From assembly GCF_004216755.1 (NCBI RefSeq), contig NZ_SGWZ01000001.1, positions 930,001 through 994,000 of the forward strand: a stretch of 64,000 nt of DNA, read 5' to 3'. Position 1 is the first letter of the stretch, and each line of letters starts with the position of its first letter. The translations under genes were made by a program, and so were the position numbers. Positions 54,597-63,949 of this stretch are shown piece by piece. Source of the stretch: Kerstersia gyiorum. GTDB taxonomy: Bacteria; Pseudomonadota; Gammaproteobacteria; Burkholderiales; Burkholderiaceae_B. The notes under the pieces were generated by a model. That model had not been told where the DNA came from, searched no databases, and saw nothing but the letters and a program-made list of their open reading frames with translations.

Positions 54597-56023
54597 GCTG
54601 GTTCCCTGGCTGCGCTTGCGCGATAGTCCTGCGCCAGGACGGACGGGCCTTGCAGCAGGGCACGAAATGCTGCGCCGGGATGGTCGTCGCTCAGTCTGTC
54701 GGTGCCTATGAGGCGGCCACGCAAGGTACGTCCGTGGCCTGGCAGTGTCAGGCGGCCGCGGGCGCGCAATTCAGGAATGACATATTCGATAAAGTCCTCG
54801 AATGATCCAGGGCTGATGGCATAGGCGATGTTGAAGCCATCCACGCCTGCTTCTTCGGCCAGCTGTTCGAGCTGGTCGGCAATCTGTGCGCCGGTGCCTA
54901 CCAGCTTGGGGTGGATACCGCCAACGCCGATGTATTCGGCGATGTCGCGTACAGTCCAGCGCCGGCTTGCGTCCTTGGCCGTCAGGCCACGCAGGGCCGA
55001 GCGCCCTGCATTGGTTTCGATATATTCCAGTGGATGGTCCAGGTCGTATTGCGACCAGTCCACGCCCGTCCATGCGGAAAATAGCGCCAGTGCGGCTTCC
55101 AGGCTGGTATGGCTCAGATAGTCCTGGTACTTCGCCTGGGCGGCGTCAGCGCTTGCTGCCGGGATGGCCACGATGGCCGTGATGAACTTGATGCTGTCAG
55201 GCCGGCGGCCCAGCTCGACGGCCCTGGCGCGAATCGCATCGACGGATGTTCGTATCTGTATCGGACTGGTTCCGCCAAGGAAGACAACCTCGGCATTGCG
55301 GGCGGCGAATTCCCTGCCTCTTGCCGAGGTGCCTGCCTGGAAAATCAACGGTGTGCGTTGTGGCGATGGCGCACTGACATGGGCATCCGGTACCTGGAAA
55401 TAGCGCCCGGCATGTTCGATGGGATGCACGCGTGCGGGGTCGATGTAACGGCCATGGGTGCGGTCGCGCAACAGGGCTTCGTCTTCCCAGGAGCCTTCCC
55501 AGAGCTTGTAGCAGACTTCCAGGAATTCCTGCGCCAGATCGTAGCGTTCGTCATGTTCGATCTGCCGGGGCAGGCCCAGGTTTCGGGCTGCACTTTCAAG
55601 CACGGATGTCACGACGTTCCAGGCCACTCGGCCCTGGGTCAGGTGATCCAGCGTGGAGAACTTGCGGGCCAGGGCATAGGGCTGTTCATAGGTGGTGGAG
55701 ACGGTGACGCCAAAACCCAGCCGTCGGGTCACACCTGCCATCGCGGCGACCAGCACCAGCGGGTCATTGAGGGGTTGCTGCGCAGCGGTGCGCAGGGCGG
55801 CGTCTGGCGTGCCGCCATAAACGTCGATAGGGCCCAGCGCATCGGCAATGAACAGATTATCGAAGCCGCCCTCGTCGAGCAGTTTTGCAAGATGAGTCCA
55901 GTAGGACAGTCTGGTGTACTCATGCGAGCGGTCGTCGGGGTGACGCCAGACACCGGCCGAAACGTGGCCCGGCACGGTCATGGCGAAGCCGTTGAGAATG
56001 AGGGGTTTGGGAGTGGAGCTCAT
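54593..56023 (-). CDS. DszA/NtaA/SnaA-family flavin monooxygenase (copy 1)
   Basis: The 476-aa LLM protein has the family pattern LILNGFAMTVPGHVSAGVWRHPDDRSHEYTRLSYWTHLAKLLDEGGFDNLFIADALG, then RKFSTLDHLTQGRVAWNVVTSVLESAARNLG and TPLIFQAGTSARGREFAARNAEVVFLGG. DszA opens sulfones, NtaA oxidises nitrilotriacetate and SnaA a streptogramin; all use FMNH2. Among sulfur genes, a sulfone or sulfonate role is most likely. It starts 9 bp after the SfnB-like gene upstream and overlaps the SsuD-like gene. A second copy is at 57279. Confidence 0.88.
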   Translation of the reverse strand: MSSTPKPLILNGFAMTVPGHVSAGVWRHPDDRSHEYTRLSYWTHLAKLLDEGGFDNLFIADALGPIDVYGGTPDAALRTAAQQPLNDPLVLVAAMAGVTRRLGFGVTVSTTYEQPYALARKFSTLDHLTQGRVAWNVVTSVLESAARNLGLPRQIEHDERYDLAQEFLEVCYKLWEGSWEDEALLRDRTHGRYIDPARVHPIEHAGRYFQVPDAHVSAPSPQRTPLIFQAGTSARGREFAARNAEVVFLGGTSPIQIRTSVDAIRARAVELGRRPDSIKFITAIVAIPAASADAAQAKYQDYLSHTSLEAALALFSAWTGVDWSQYDLDHPLEYIETNAGRSALRGLTAKDASRRWTVRDIAEYIGVGGIHPKLVGTGAQIADQLEQLAEEAGVDGFNIAYAISPGSFEDFIEYVIPELRARGRLTLPGHGRTLRGRLIGTDRLSDDHPGAAFRALLQGPSVLAQDYRASAAREPA

Positions 56024-56032
56024 CAGTCGGCC

Positions 56033-57274
56033 TCAGCGGTAGTAGTCGGGTTCCGGGTAGCGGCCGTTGAGCGCCCAGTCGCCTACCTCCAGCAGCTTGT
56101 AATGAATGGGGTCGTGCAGGGTATGGGTACGTACGTTGCGCCAGTAGCGGTCGAAACCGTATTTGCGTGCGGCTGCGCGGGCGCCCATCAGTTCGAAAAT
56201 GCGGGAGGTGACTTCCAGTGCGGCTTCGTGGGCCGCCACCTTGGCCTGATAGGCAAGGATGGCCAGCTCACCGCGTTCAATTTCGGTCAGCGCCGGCCCC
56301 CGGGCGATAGCAGCATCTGCCTGGGCTCCAGCGGCATCGGCCAGGGCGGTGGCAGCTGCCAGCTGCACAGAGAGGCGGCCAAAACGGTCGACGATCAGCG
56401 GGTCCGCCGCCGCATGTTCGTGGCCGGATGTGACCCAGGGACGGCTTTCCTGCCGGATGTATTGGCGCGCGGCATGCAGGGCGCCCTGGGCCGTGCCGAT
56501 ATAGAGTTCGGCAAAGGAGAGTTGAATGATCGGAACATGTACGGTTACGTGCGGCGGAAGTTTCTGGGTTTCCGGGTAGTGGTTCACCAGATCCGATCGG
56601 GCCACACGGACATTTTCCAGGCGGGCGCTGCCGCTGACGGTCTGGCGCTGGCCGATGGCATTCCAGTCCCCGCCGAAGCTCAGGCCAGGGCTGGGGTTAT
56701 CGACGATGAACTGGCCCAGGTGGTGTGAGACATCCTGTCCGTCCACGGTCGCGCCCGGGGCGAAGCGCACCCAGACCTGCAGGGTGTCGGCCACGGCTGC
56801 GCCTGAAGTAAAAGGCTTGCTGCCGTTGATCGCATAGCCATCGCCGGTATTGCTGGCTTGCAGCAGCGGCGGATAGGCTGCCTGGGCGATTCCTGCATGA
56901 AACCAGCCATGCTGCAGAAAACCGGTCAGGCGTTTACGGCGTAAACCGGGGTTGTTGTGGCCTAGACCGATGCGTGAGCCGAACAGGTGATAGGTGAGAA
57001 TTTGCGCGATGGATGTGTCGGCCTGAGCCAGTCGACGGATGACGCGCAGTATTTGGCTATCTGTGGCGCCGCCGCCGCCCAGTTCTGCCGGGATGGCGAT
57101 GGTCAGCAGGCCGGCGTCGCGCAGCAGCGCGATTTCCGCAATCGGATCATGGCCGGCAGCGTCGCGTTCGACGGCTGTTTTTTCCAGTTCGGCAGCTACC
57201 TGGCCCGCCTGGTCCAGCCAGATTGCCAGACGGTCCACTGCCTTGGATTCTTCCTGTGCTTCCACTAGGCTCAT
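56033..57274 (-). CDS. SfnB-family acyl-CoA-dehydrogenase-like oxidoreductase (copy 2)
   Basis: The 413-aa flavoprotein is a distant paralogue of the one at 52169. It shows IALLRDAGLLTIAIPAELGGGGATDSQILRVIRRLAQADTSIAQILTYHLFGS, AINGSKPFTSGAAVADTLQVWVRF and VTSRIFELMGARAAARKYGFDRYWRNVRTHTLHDPIHYK. It is placed between two DszA-like genes, 4 bp after one and 9 bp before the other, which suggests paired oxidation steps on one substrate, as DszC and DszA do in sulfur removal. No reductase partner is seen. Confidence 0.85.
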   Translation of the reverse strand: MSLVEAQEESKAVDRLAIWLDQAGQVAAELEKTAVERDAAGHDPIAEIALLRDAGLLTIAIPAELGGGGATDSQILRVIRRLAQADTSIAQILTYHLFGSRIGLGHNNPGLRRKRLTGFLQHGWFHAGIAQAAYPPLLQASNTGDGYAINGSKPFTSGAAVADTLQVWVRFAPGATVDGQDVSHHLGQFIVDNPSPGLSFGGDWNAIGQRQTVSGSARLENVRVARSDLVNHYPETQKLPPHVTVHVPIIQLSFAELYIGTAQGALHAARQYIRQESRPWVTSGHEHAAADPLIVDRFGRLSVQLAAATALADAAGAQADAAIARGPALTEIERGELAILAYQAKVAAHEAALEVTSRIFELMGARAAARKYGFDRYWRNVRTHTLHDPIHYKLLEVGDWALNGRYPEPDYYR

Positions 57275-57278
57275 TGCA

Positions 57279-58757
57279 TCAGTCCTTTGCTAGGCTTGCA
57301 GGCCGGTTTGAGGCCGTTGCCAGCCGGTGAGAGGGATGGTGCGTGGCGGGCAGGTCATTGTTCCGGGCGGCGCCGTCCACGCGGGGAGTCGGGGGATGGG
57401 ATGCGCTTGCAAGACGGCTGCGCAATGTGCCGCTACCGGTATCCGGACGGATACGACCCAGGCGGCGCAATTCAGGAATGACGTGCTCGATGAAGTCTGT
57501 GTACGAACCCGGACTGACCAGATGCAGCAAATTGATGCCGTCCAGTCCGGTGTCATCCAGCCATTGGTCTAGCGCCAGGGCGACGGTCTTGCCGCTGCCG
57601 ACGAACAGGCGGGAGCGGCCCAGGCCGTCTGCGGGGGCGAGTGCATCCCGCAAGGTCCATTCGCGGCCGGATTCTTCCGGGGTGAACAGATTCAGCAGGC
57701 CGCGCCCGGATTGCGTATCCAGCTGCCGGATGGGGGTTTCCGGGCCGTAGGACGAGAAGTCGATATTGGTGGACGCGGCATAGTGAACGACTGCGCCCTG
57801 GAAATCGAAATATTCCCGATACTGTTCCAGCTTTTGCTGCGCCTGTTCGTCGGTGGCACCCGTGACAACAGCGACGGATGTGACAAACTGGATGGCATCT
57901 GGTGCGCGGCCCTCGGCAGTGGCCAGCGCCTTGGTACGGGCGATATTGCGGCGCAGTGCGTCATCATTAGCGCCGACGACGAAGATGACTTCGGCGTGTC
58001 GCGCCGCGAAGGCGACACCCCTGGGCGAACCGCCAGCCTGCATCAGCACCGGCACGCGCTGGGGGCTGGGTTCACTGATGTACGGCCCCGGTACGCGGAA
58101 GAATCTGCCTTCGTGGTTGATGGCGTGCACGCGCGTCGGGTCGGTGTATAGCCCATCAGGATGCGCCGGGCTGCCTTTATCACGGACGACGGCGCCATCT
58201 TCCCATGAGGCCAGCCAGAGCTTATAGGCGACCTCCAGGAACTCCTCGGCGCGCTCATAACGCAGGTCGTGATCAAGTTGCGTGCCCAGGCCCAGGTTGC
58301 GTGCGGCGCTTTCCAGCTGCGAAGTCACGACATTCCAACCGATCCGCCCGTTCGTGGCGTGATCCAGCGTGGTGAATTTGCGAGCCAGCAGCCAGGGATG
58401 TTCATAGGTCGTGGATACCGTGATCGTTATGCCCAGCTGTTCAGTGACGGCAGCGATTCCCGAAGCCACCAGCAGCGGGTCGGTCAGTGGCGACTGCACG
58501 CCGCGCTCCAGCGATGCTGCGGCATTGCCGCCATAGGTATCCAGCAAGCCCAGTGCATCGGCAATGAAGAGGTTGTCAAAGCCGGAGCCGTCCAACAGCC
58601 GGCCCAGGGTCTGCCAGTAATCCAGTTCGGCATGCCGGTAGTGCTGGTCTTCAGGGTGGCGCCACAGCCCATAGGCGACATGGCTGGCGGCGTTCATCGT
58701 GAAGGCGTTCAACAGAATGGGCTTTTTGCCCGGGCGGGGCGGAGGTCTGGAATTCAT
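57279..58757 (-). CDS. DszA/NtaA/SnaA-family flavin monooxygenase (copy 2)
   Basis: The 492-aa LLM protein is close in pattern to the one at 54593: ILLNAFTMNAASHVAYGLWRHPEDQHYRHAELDYWQTLGRLLDGSGFDNLFIADALGLLD, KFTTLDHATNGRIGWNVVTSQLESAARNLG and PVLMQAGGSPRGVAFAARHAEVIFVVG. It has an extra C-terminal tail of about 40 polar residues (HPPTPRVDGAARNNDLPATHHPSHR). The start overlaps the ABC ATPase stop as ATGA, so uptake and oxidation are coupled at translation. Confidence 0.88.
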   Translation of the reverse strand: MNSRPPPRPGKKPILLNAFTMNAASHVAYGLWRHPEDQHYRHAELDYWQTLGRLLDGSGFDNLFIADALGLLDTYGGNAAASLERGVQSPLTDPLLVASGIAAVTEQLGITITVSTTYEHPWLLARKFTTLDHATNGRIGWNVVTSQLESAARNLGLGTQLDHDLRYERAEEFLEVAYKLWLASWEDGAVVRDKGSPAHPDGLYTDPTRVHAINHEGRFFRVPGPYISEPSPQRVPVLMQAGGSPRGVAFAARHAEVIFVVGANDDALRRNIARTKALATAEGRAPDAIQFVTSVAVVTGATDEQAQQKLEQYREYFDFQGAVVHYAASTNIDFSSYGPETPIRQLDTQSGRGLLNLFTPEESGREWTLRDALAPADGLGRSRLFVGSGKTVALALDQWLDDTGLDGINLLHLVSPGSYTDFIEHVIPELRRLGRIRPDTGSGTLRSRLASASHPPTPRVDGAARNNDLPATHHPSHRLATASNRPASLAKD

Positions 58758-60439
58758 GCGGACACTTTCTCTGCGTAGGAAGGGAACACGGTGGCCTGGG
58801 GGCGGGCGTGTTCGCCGGGAATCGCGGCAAGCAGGGCGCGGGTGTAGTCCGAGCAGGGCGCGCGCAGGAGCTGGGCGGTTGCTGCGGTTTCCACGATGCG
58901 GCCGTGCTGCATGACGGCAATGCGGTCGGCGACCTGCGCGGCAACGCGCAGATCATGGGTAATGAACAACATGGCCAATCCCAGTTCGCGCTGCAGTTCG
59001 TCGAGCAGCGTGAGAACCTGGGCCTGCACCGATACATCGAGCGCCGAGACGGGTTCGTCGGCGACCAGAACCCGCGGGCGCAACATCAAGGCCCGGGCCA
59101 GGCCGATGCGTTGGCGTTGGCCGCCGGAAAAGGCGCCCGGGCGCCGGTCGGCGGCGGCAGGGTTCAGGCCTACCCGGGACAGCAGTTGCTGCATACGCTG
59201 TTCCGCTTCTGCGCGTGTCACGCCCAGTTGAAGCAGGGGTTCGGTAAGAATCCGCCGAATGCTGTGACGCGGATTGAGGGAAGCCTGAGGGTCCTGGAAA
59301 ACCATTTGCACGGCAGGGCGCCGTTCGCGGGTGAAAAGATCGCGGGCTGTCGCAATCGGCTGGCCGTCCAGCAGGAAGTTGCCCGCATCGCGTTCGGCCA
59401 GGCCAGTAATGATGTTGCCGAGCGTGGATTTACCCGAACCGCTTTCGCCGACCAGGGCGACGGTCTCCCCGGCATGCAGTTGCAGATCCACGCCGAGCAG
59501 GGCCTGCGTGACACGCCGGGGCGCTCCCCAGAACCGGCGCTCGGCATGTGTTTTTTGGATGCCGGCCAGTGTCAGTACCTGGGGCGCAGGCGCTTGCGGC
59601 GGCGGGCGCAAGGCAGCCAGCCGAGGGACGGCGGCCAGCAGGCGGCGCGTGTACTCATGACGGGGCTGCTGCAGTACGGTTTTGGCCCGGCCGGCCTCAA
59701 CGATGCAGCCATGTTGCATCACGATGATGCGGTCGGCAATTTCCCGGACGATACCGAAATCATGTGTGATGAACAGGACGGCCAGACCCTGGCTTTTTCG
59801 CAGTGCCAGGATGATGCGCAGAATTTCGGCCTGCGTGGTGACGTCCAGCGCAGTGGTGGGTTCGTCAGCAATCAGCAGTTCGGGCTGGCAGGCGATGGCA
59901 ATCGCAATGGCGATACGCTGACGCTGGCCGCCTGACAATTCGTGTGGATAGCGCCTGCCCAGCGTTTCCGGTTCGGGCAAGCGCATGGCGCGCAACAGGG
60001 CAGCGATGGTATCCGGTGGCGCTGGCAGGCCATGTGCCTGCAGGGCTTCAGCCAGCTGATGACCGATGCTCAACAGTGGATTGAGCGCATTCATCGGTTC
60101 CTGGAAGACGTAGCCGATATGGGCGCCTCGCAATCGGCGCAATCCGGCTTCTTTGAGGCTCAGGATGTCCTGGCCCGAGAAATGCAATCGGCCGGCGGTA
60201 ACGCGTAGCGCGGGGTGAGGCAAGAGGCCGGCGATTGCCGAGGCCAGTACGGATTTGCCCGAGCCGCTTTCCCCTACCAGGCATAGCACTTCGCCACGTT
60301 GCAGGGTCAGGCTGGCACCGCTGACTGCCAGGGGACGATCCGCGCCATCGGGCAGAGAGATATCCAGGCCTTCTATTTCGAGCAAGGCGCAGGGGCGGAG
60401 GGTTTGCGGTACATGGCCGGGTGCAGGGGGTGTTGTCAT
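58754..60439 (-). CDS. Double-domain ABC transporter ATPase, peptide type (first transporter)
   Basis: The 561-aa protein has two ABC domains: GESGSGKSVLASAIAG, LSGGQRQRIAIAIAI and LLIADEPTTALD in the first, then GESGSGKSTLGNIITG, FSGGQRQRIGLARAL and VLVADEPVSALD in the second. It energises the transporter whose permeases are upstream. Both of its ends overlap neighbours by 4 bp (ATGA), which fixes the start at 60439 and shows tight coupling from binding protein to monooxygenase. Confidence 0.93.
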   Translation of the reverse strand: MTTPPAPGHVPQTLRPCALLEIEGLDISLPDGADRPLAVSGASLTLQRGEVLCLVGESGSGKSVLASAIAGLLPHPALRVTAGRLHFSGQDILSLKEAGLRRLRGAHIGYVFQEPMNALNPLLSIGHQLAEALQAHGLPAPPDTIAALLRAMRLPEPETLGRRYPHELSGGQRQRIAIAIAIACQPELLIADEPTTALDVTTQAEILRIILALRKSQGLAVLFITHDFGIVREIADRIIVMQHGCIVEAGRAKTVLQQPRHEYTRRLLAAVPRLAALRPPPQAPAPQVLTLAGIQKTHAERRFWGAPRRVTQALLGVDLQLHAGETVALVGESGSGKSTLGNIITGLAERDAGNFLLDGQPIATARDLFTRERRPAVQMVFQDPQASLNPRHSIRRILTEPLLQLGVTRAEAEQRMQQLLSRVGLNPAAADRRPGAFSGGQRQRIGLARALMLRPRVLVADEPVSALDVSVQAQVLTLLDELQRELGLAMLFITHDLRVAAQVADRIAVMQHGRIVETAATAQLLRAPCSDYTRALLAAIPGEHARPQATVFPSYAEKVSA

Positions 60440-61275
60440 GCTTGCCCTCGCCGGGAGTCGGGGTGTAGCCAGCGCTCCAGGCCATCACCGACCAGGTTGA
60501 AAGCCAGCACCGTGAAGAAAATGGCAAAGCCGGGCAAGGTTGGCAGCCACCAGTTCACACTGAAGGCGGTGCGGCCCGAGCCGAGCAGAAACCCCCAGGA
60601 AATGGCATCCCGGCTGCCCAGCCCGAGAAAGCTGATGCTGGATTCAATCATGATGGCGCTGGCTACCATCAGCGAAGCCTGGATGACAACTTGCGGCAGG
60701 ACATTGGGCAATACGTGCAACAAGGCAATGCGCGTTTGCGACAGGCCGCCGAGACGCGCCGCACGCACCCAGTCCAGGCGTCGCAAGGCCAGCGTTTCCG
60801 CACGCACGACACGCGCCACCGAAGGCCAGGAAATCAGCGCAATGGCAAAAATGACGTCACGAGGCGTGGCGGAAAGAATGGCGACGATGAGCAAGGTGAG
60901 CAGAAAGCCAGGAATCGTCTGGACGAATTCCGTCAGGCGCATCAGCAGCGCATCTGTTTTTCCTCCCAGATACCCGGCCGCCAGGCCCACGATGACGCCT
61001 GTGCTGGTAGCGATGGCCATGACGCCGAAAGCGACGGCCAGCGTGGCGCGCGCCCCATGGACCAGGCCGGCCGCGAGGTTGCGGCCCAGCATGTCTGTGC
61101 CGGCAGGAAATCCCGGCGATAGGGGCGGCAGGTTGGGGCGGCCGGCCATGCGCCACGGGTTGCCCGGGTACAGCCAGTCGGCGCAGAGGACGAAAAACAA
61201 AAGCAAGGCCAGGATGGCCAGCCCGAACAGCGGGGCTGGGCGCAGCATGGGGTGCAGCGATCGGGTCGTCGTCAT
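60436..61275 (-). CDS. ABC transporter permease, DppC type (first transporter)
   Basis: The 279-aa permease has an N-terminal helix (LFGLAILALLLFFVLCADWL), GTDMLGRNLAAGLVHGARATLAVAFGVMAIATSTGVIVGLAAGYLGG and the EAA-type loop VRAARLGGLSQTRIALLHVLPNVLPQVVIQASLMVASAIMIESSISFLGLG. Both ends overlap the neighbouring genes by 4 bp. It pairs with the DppB-type protein to form the membrane channel. Confidence 0.92.
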   Translation of the reverse strand: MTTTRSLHPMLRPAPLFGLAILALLLFFVLCADWLYPGNPWRMAGRPNLPPLSPGFPAGTDMLGRNLAAGLVHGARATLAVAFGVMAIATSTGVIVGLAAGYLGGKTDALLMRLTEFVQTIPGFLLTLLIVAILSATPRDVIFAIALISWPSVARVVRAETLALRRLDWVRAARLGGLSQTRIALLHVLPNVLPQVVIQASLMVASAIMIESSISFLGLGSRDAISWGFLLGSGRTAFSVNWWLPTLPGFAIFFTVLAFNLVGDGLERWLHPDSRRGQA

Positions 61276-62303
61276 GCGCCTGCCCTCAGGTTCACGCGCG
61301 GGTCAATCAGCTGGTAGGCGATATCCGCCAGCAGATTCACGACAATCACGCCCAGCGAAGACAGCATGAACACGGCCAGCAGCACGTTGTAATCGCGAGC
61401 CATCAATGCGTCGAAGGCCAGGCGTCCCATGCCGGGCCAGGCAAAGACGGTTTCCACCAGCACCGACCCGCCGATCAGGTGGCCGGCCTGTAGCGCGGCG
61501 ATGGTCAGGATGGGTAGCAGGGCATTGCGCAACAAGTGGTCGCGCCAGATGAGTGATGGCGCCATGCCCTTGGCCCTGGCGGTGCGGATGAACTCTTTAC
61601 CGGAGACTTGCAGCAATGCGGCGCGGCTGACACGGGCTTGAATGGACATGTAATACAGGCCCAGCGTCAGCACCGGCAGCGTCATGTGGGCGAGAAGATC
61701 CCGCAGTGACGGCCAGAACCCATGAACCCCCGGGTCCAGCATGCCGTAGGAAGGCAACCAGCCCAGATTGACGGCAAAGATGATGATCAGCATCAGGCCG
61801 ATCCAGAACATGGGCATGGCAAAGAACATGACGGATAGCGCCGTGATGCCGCTATCCAGCCACGAACCCGGACGGCGGGCAGCCAGCGCGCCCAGGCCAA
61901 TGCCTGCCAGCAAGGAGAGGATGAAAGCGCATGTGGTCAGCAGCAGCGTCGCTGGCACCCGTTCCAGCACGATATCCAGGACGGGTTGGCGGTCGCGGTA
62001 CGAAAGCCCGAAATCCAGACTGAGTACGGCCTTCAGATAACGGAACAATTGGACGGCAATGGGTTGATCCAGGCCGAGGTCACGGCGGATCTCCTCGACG
62101 AAGGCTGCGTCATTGGCGCCGGAATCGCCGGCCAGCAGCAAAGCCGGGTCGCCAGGTGCCAGGCGGATCAGGACGAAGCTGACGATAATGACGGCCAGCA
62201 GCGTCAGCGCAGCCTGGGCCAGGCGCTGCGCGATCAGGGCAGGATTGGCCGCCAGGAAAATCCGCTTGCCCAGGCGGGAGGATGCCTGTGCGCTGGGGGT
62301 CAT
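61272..62303 (-). CDS. ABC transporter permease, DppB type (first transporter)
   Basis: The 343-aa permease has a first helix (AALTLLAVIIVSFVLIRLAPGDPALLLAGDSG), a periplasmic loop and five more helices. Its ATPase-contact loop is SGKEFIRTARAKGMAPSLIWRDHLLRNALLPILTIAALQAGHLIGGSVLVETVFAWPGMGRL. It overlaps the binding-protein gene and the DppC-type gene by 4 bp each. Length and pattern are normal for the family. Confidence 0.92.
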   Translation of the reverse strand: MTPSAQASSRLGKRIFLAANPALIAQRLAQAALTLLAVIIVSFVLIRLAPGDPALLLAGDSGANDAAFVEEIRRDLGLDQPIAVQLFRYLKAVLSLDFGLSYRDRQPVLDIVLERVPATLLLTTCAFILSLLAGIGLGALAARRPGSWLDSGITALSVMFFAMPMFWIGLMLIIIFAVNLGWLPSYGMLDPGVHGFWPSLRDLLAHMTLPVLTLGLYYMSIQARVSRAALLQVSGKEFIRTARAKGMAPSLIWRDHLLRNALLPILTIAALQAGHLIGGSVLVETVFAWPGMGRLAFDALMARDYNVLLAVFMLSSLGVIVVNLLADIAYQLIDPRVNLRAGA

Positions 62304-63949
62304 GGTTCAAGCCAGACATCGGCAAAGTTGTCATCCGTGCCCAGCGCTGTCGAAATCAATGCATGCACCCGATTGCGGTGCAGGGTCGGGAAGATGATGT
62401 CGTGGGTCCAGACCAGGGGTACGTCCCGGGACAGGATCTGCTGTACGCGGGAGTAGATGCGCTGGCGTTCGGCTGGATTGGCATCGTGCGCGCCCTGATC
62501 CAGCAGGGCATCGACCTCTGGATTCGAGTAGCCGTTGACGTTGGCGCCTGTCGTGCCGGCGTTGTCGCCGATGACGGTCTTGTAGCCATAGGAAATGCCG
62601 ATGGCAGGATCCGGCGTGGTGTAAACGAAATTCTGCGCCAGGTCGTAGTCAAAGTGCACCAGTCGCTGGAACCAACCCGCCACATCGGTGGAGACGATGT
62701 CCACTTTGATTCCGACTCCCGTCAGTGCTTCACGCAGGTATTCGGCCTGGCGTGCCCACAGTTCGCCGTAAGGCAGGGGAACCAGTCTCAAGGTGAAGCG
62801 CGTGCCGTCGGCACGAACCGGATAGCCGGCTTCGTCCAGCAAGGTGGTGGCGCGGGCCGGATCGTAGGGATAACGGGTTTCGACGTCCTCGTCCTTATAG
62901 GCTGAGAGGCGTGAGAATGGGCCGTTTATCGGCTTGCCGAAGCCCGCGAAAATGGTCTCTATGATGAAGTTGCGGTCTATGGCGTGGTTGATCGCCTGCC
63001 GCACTTTCAGATTGGCCAGTTCGGGCGTGCGATTATTGATATGCACATACCCGACAGGCTGCAGGTATTCCCAGCCGTCCTCGCGCAATGTCACGCCAGG
63101 CAATGCCTGCAGGCGTGCGACGTCGAAGCTTTCTATGTCACCTGAGCGAAGCACATCCACCTTGCCGGTTTCGAAGGCAATGGCACGGGAATTGGCGTCG
63201 GGGATGATATGAAAAACAATGTTGTCCAGATATGGCTTGCCCGCATCCCAATAGGATTCATTGCGTGCCAGCCGAATGTGGCTGCCGCGTTTCCACTCCA
63301 CCAGTTTGAAGGGGCCGGTTCCGATGAATTCAGCATTTGCCGGCGCGTTGCGATAGTCAGTCACGCCGACATACTTGTGGGCGGGAACGATGGGGACGTT
63401 AAGAGAATGAATGAAGGCGGGATAGGCCTGTTTCAAGCTGAAAACGACGGTCAGCTCATCGGGGGTTTCTATGCGCTCTATTTCGTTGCGAAGGTCGCGG
63501 GAGCGCGCATGCTGGGCGGGCAGGAATTCCCCCAGGCTGAAGGCGACATCCCGGGAGGTAAACGGTTGGCCGTCATGCCATTTGACGCCCGGGCGCAGCG
63601 TAAAGGTATAAACCCGGCCATCCGCAGAAACCGTCCATGCACTGGCCAACCGGGGAATGGGTGTGACGCCCTGTTGGGCATAGCCGAGCAGCGAGTCATA
63701 AATTTTGTTGCCGACAAAGGTTGCCGGCCCCAGGCGGTTGATGCCGGGGTTCAGGGATACCGGTTCGGGCTGCACGATCAGATTCAGTGTGCCGCCATGA
63801 TGCGTTTCCTGGGCGTTGGACTGAGGGGTGCCCAGCATCAGTCCCACAACACTGAGGTGCAGCGCCAGCATACAGGCCATGCGGGTGCGGGCCAGGCAGG
63901 CATGCAGCAGGTTGAGGAGAAGAAAGCGGGAGGAAGATGCGGTATGCAT
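62300..63949 (-). CDS. ABC transporter substrate-binding protein (SBP_bac_5 family, first transporter)
   Basis: The product of about 549 aa is a periplasmic peptide-type binding protein: GGTLNLIVQPEPVSLNPGINRLG, IPRLASAWTVSADGRVYTFTLRPGVKWHDGQPFTSRDVAFSLGEFL, GTGPFKLVEWKRGSHIRLARNESYW, KVRQAINHAIDRNFIIETIFAG. The hydrophobic stretch ACMLALHLSVVGLMLGTPQSNAQ is the signal peptide, so the long N terminus from 63949 may be over-extended; ATG at 63880 would place the signal first. TTG at 63976 is also open but has no ribosome-binding site. It is the first gene of the sulfur operon within this window. Its promoter lies upstream at the very end of the window or beyond. Confidence 0.9.
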   Translation of the reverse strand: MHTASSSRFLLLNLLHACLARTRMACMLALHLSVVGLMLGTPQSNAQETHHGGTLNLIVQPEPVSLNPGINRLGPATFVGNKIYDSLLGYAQQGVTPIPRLASAWTVSADGRVYTFTLRPGVKWHDGQPFTSRDVAFSLGEFLPAQHARSRDLRNEIERIETPDELTVVFSLKQAYPAFIHSLNVPIVPAHKYVGVTDYRNAPANAEFIGTGPFKLVEWKRGSHIRLARNESYWDAGKPYLDNIVFHIIPDANSRAIAFETGKVDVLRSGDIESFDVARLQALPGVTLREDGWEYLQPVGYVHINNRTPELANLKVRQAINHAIDRNFIIETIFAGFGKPINGPFSRLSAYKDEDVETRYPYDPARATTLLDEAGYPVRADGTRFTLRLVPLPYGELWARQAEYLREALTGVGIKVDIVSTDVAGWFQRLVHFDYDLAQNFVYTTPDPAIGISYGYKTVIGDNAGTTGANVNGYSNPEVDALLDQGAHDANPAERQRIYSRVQQILSRDVPLVWTHDIIFPTLHRNRVHALISTALGTDDNFADVWLEP

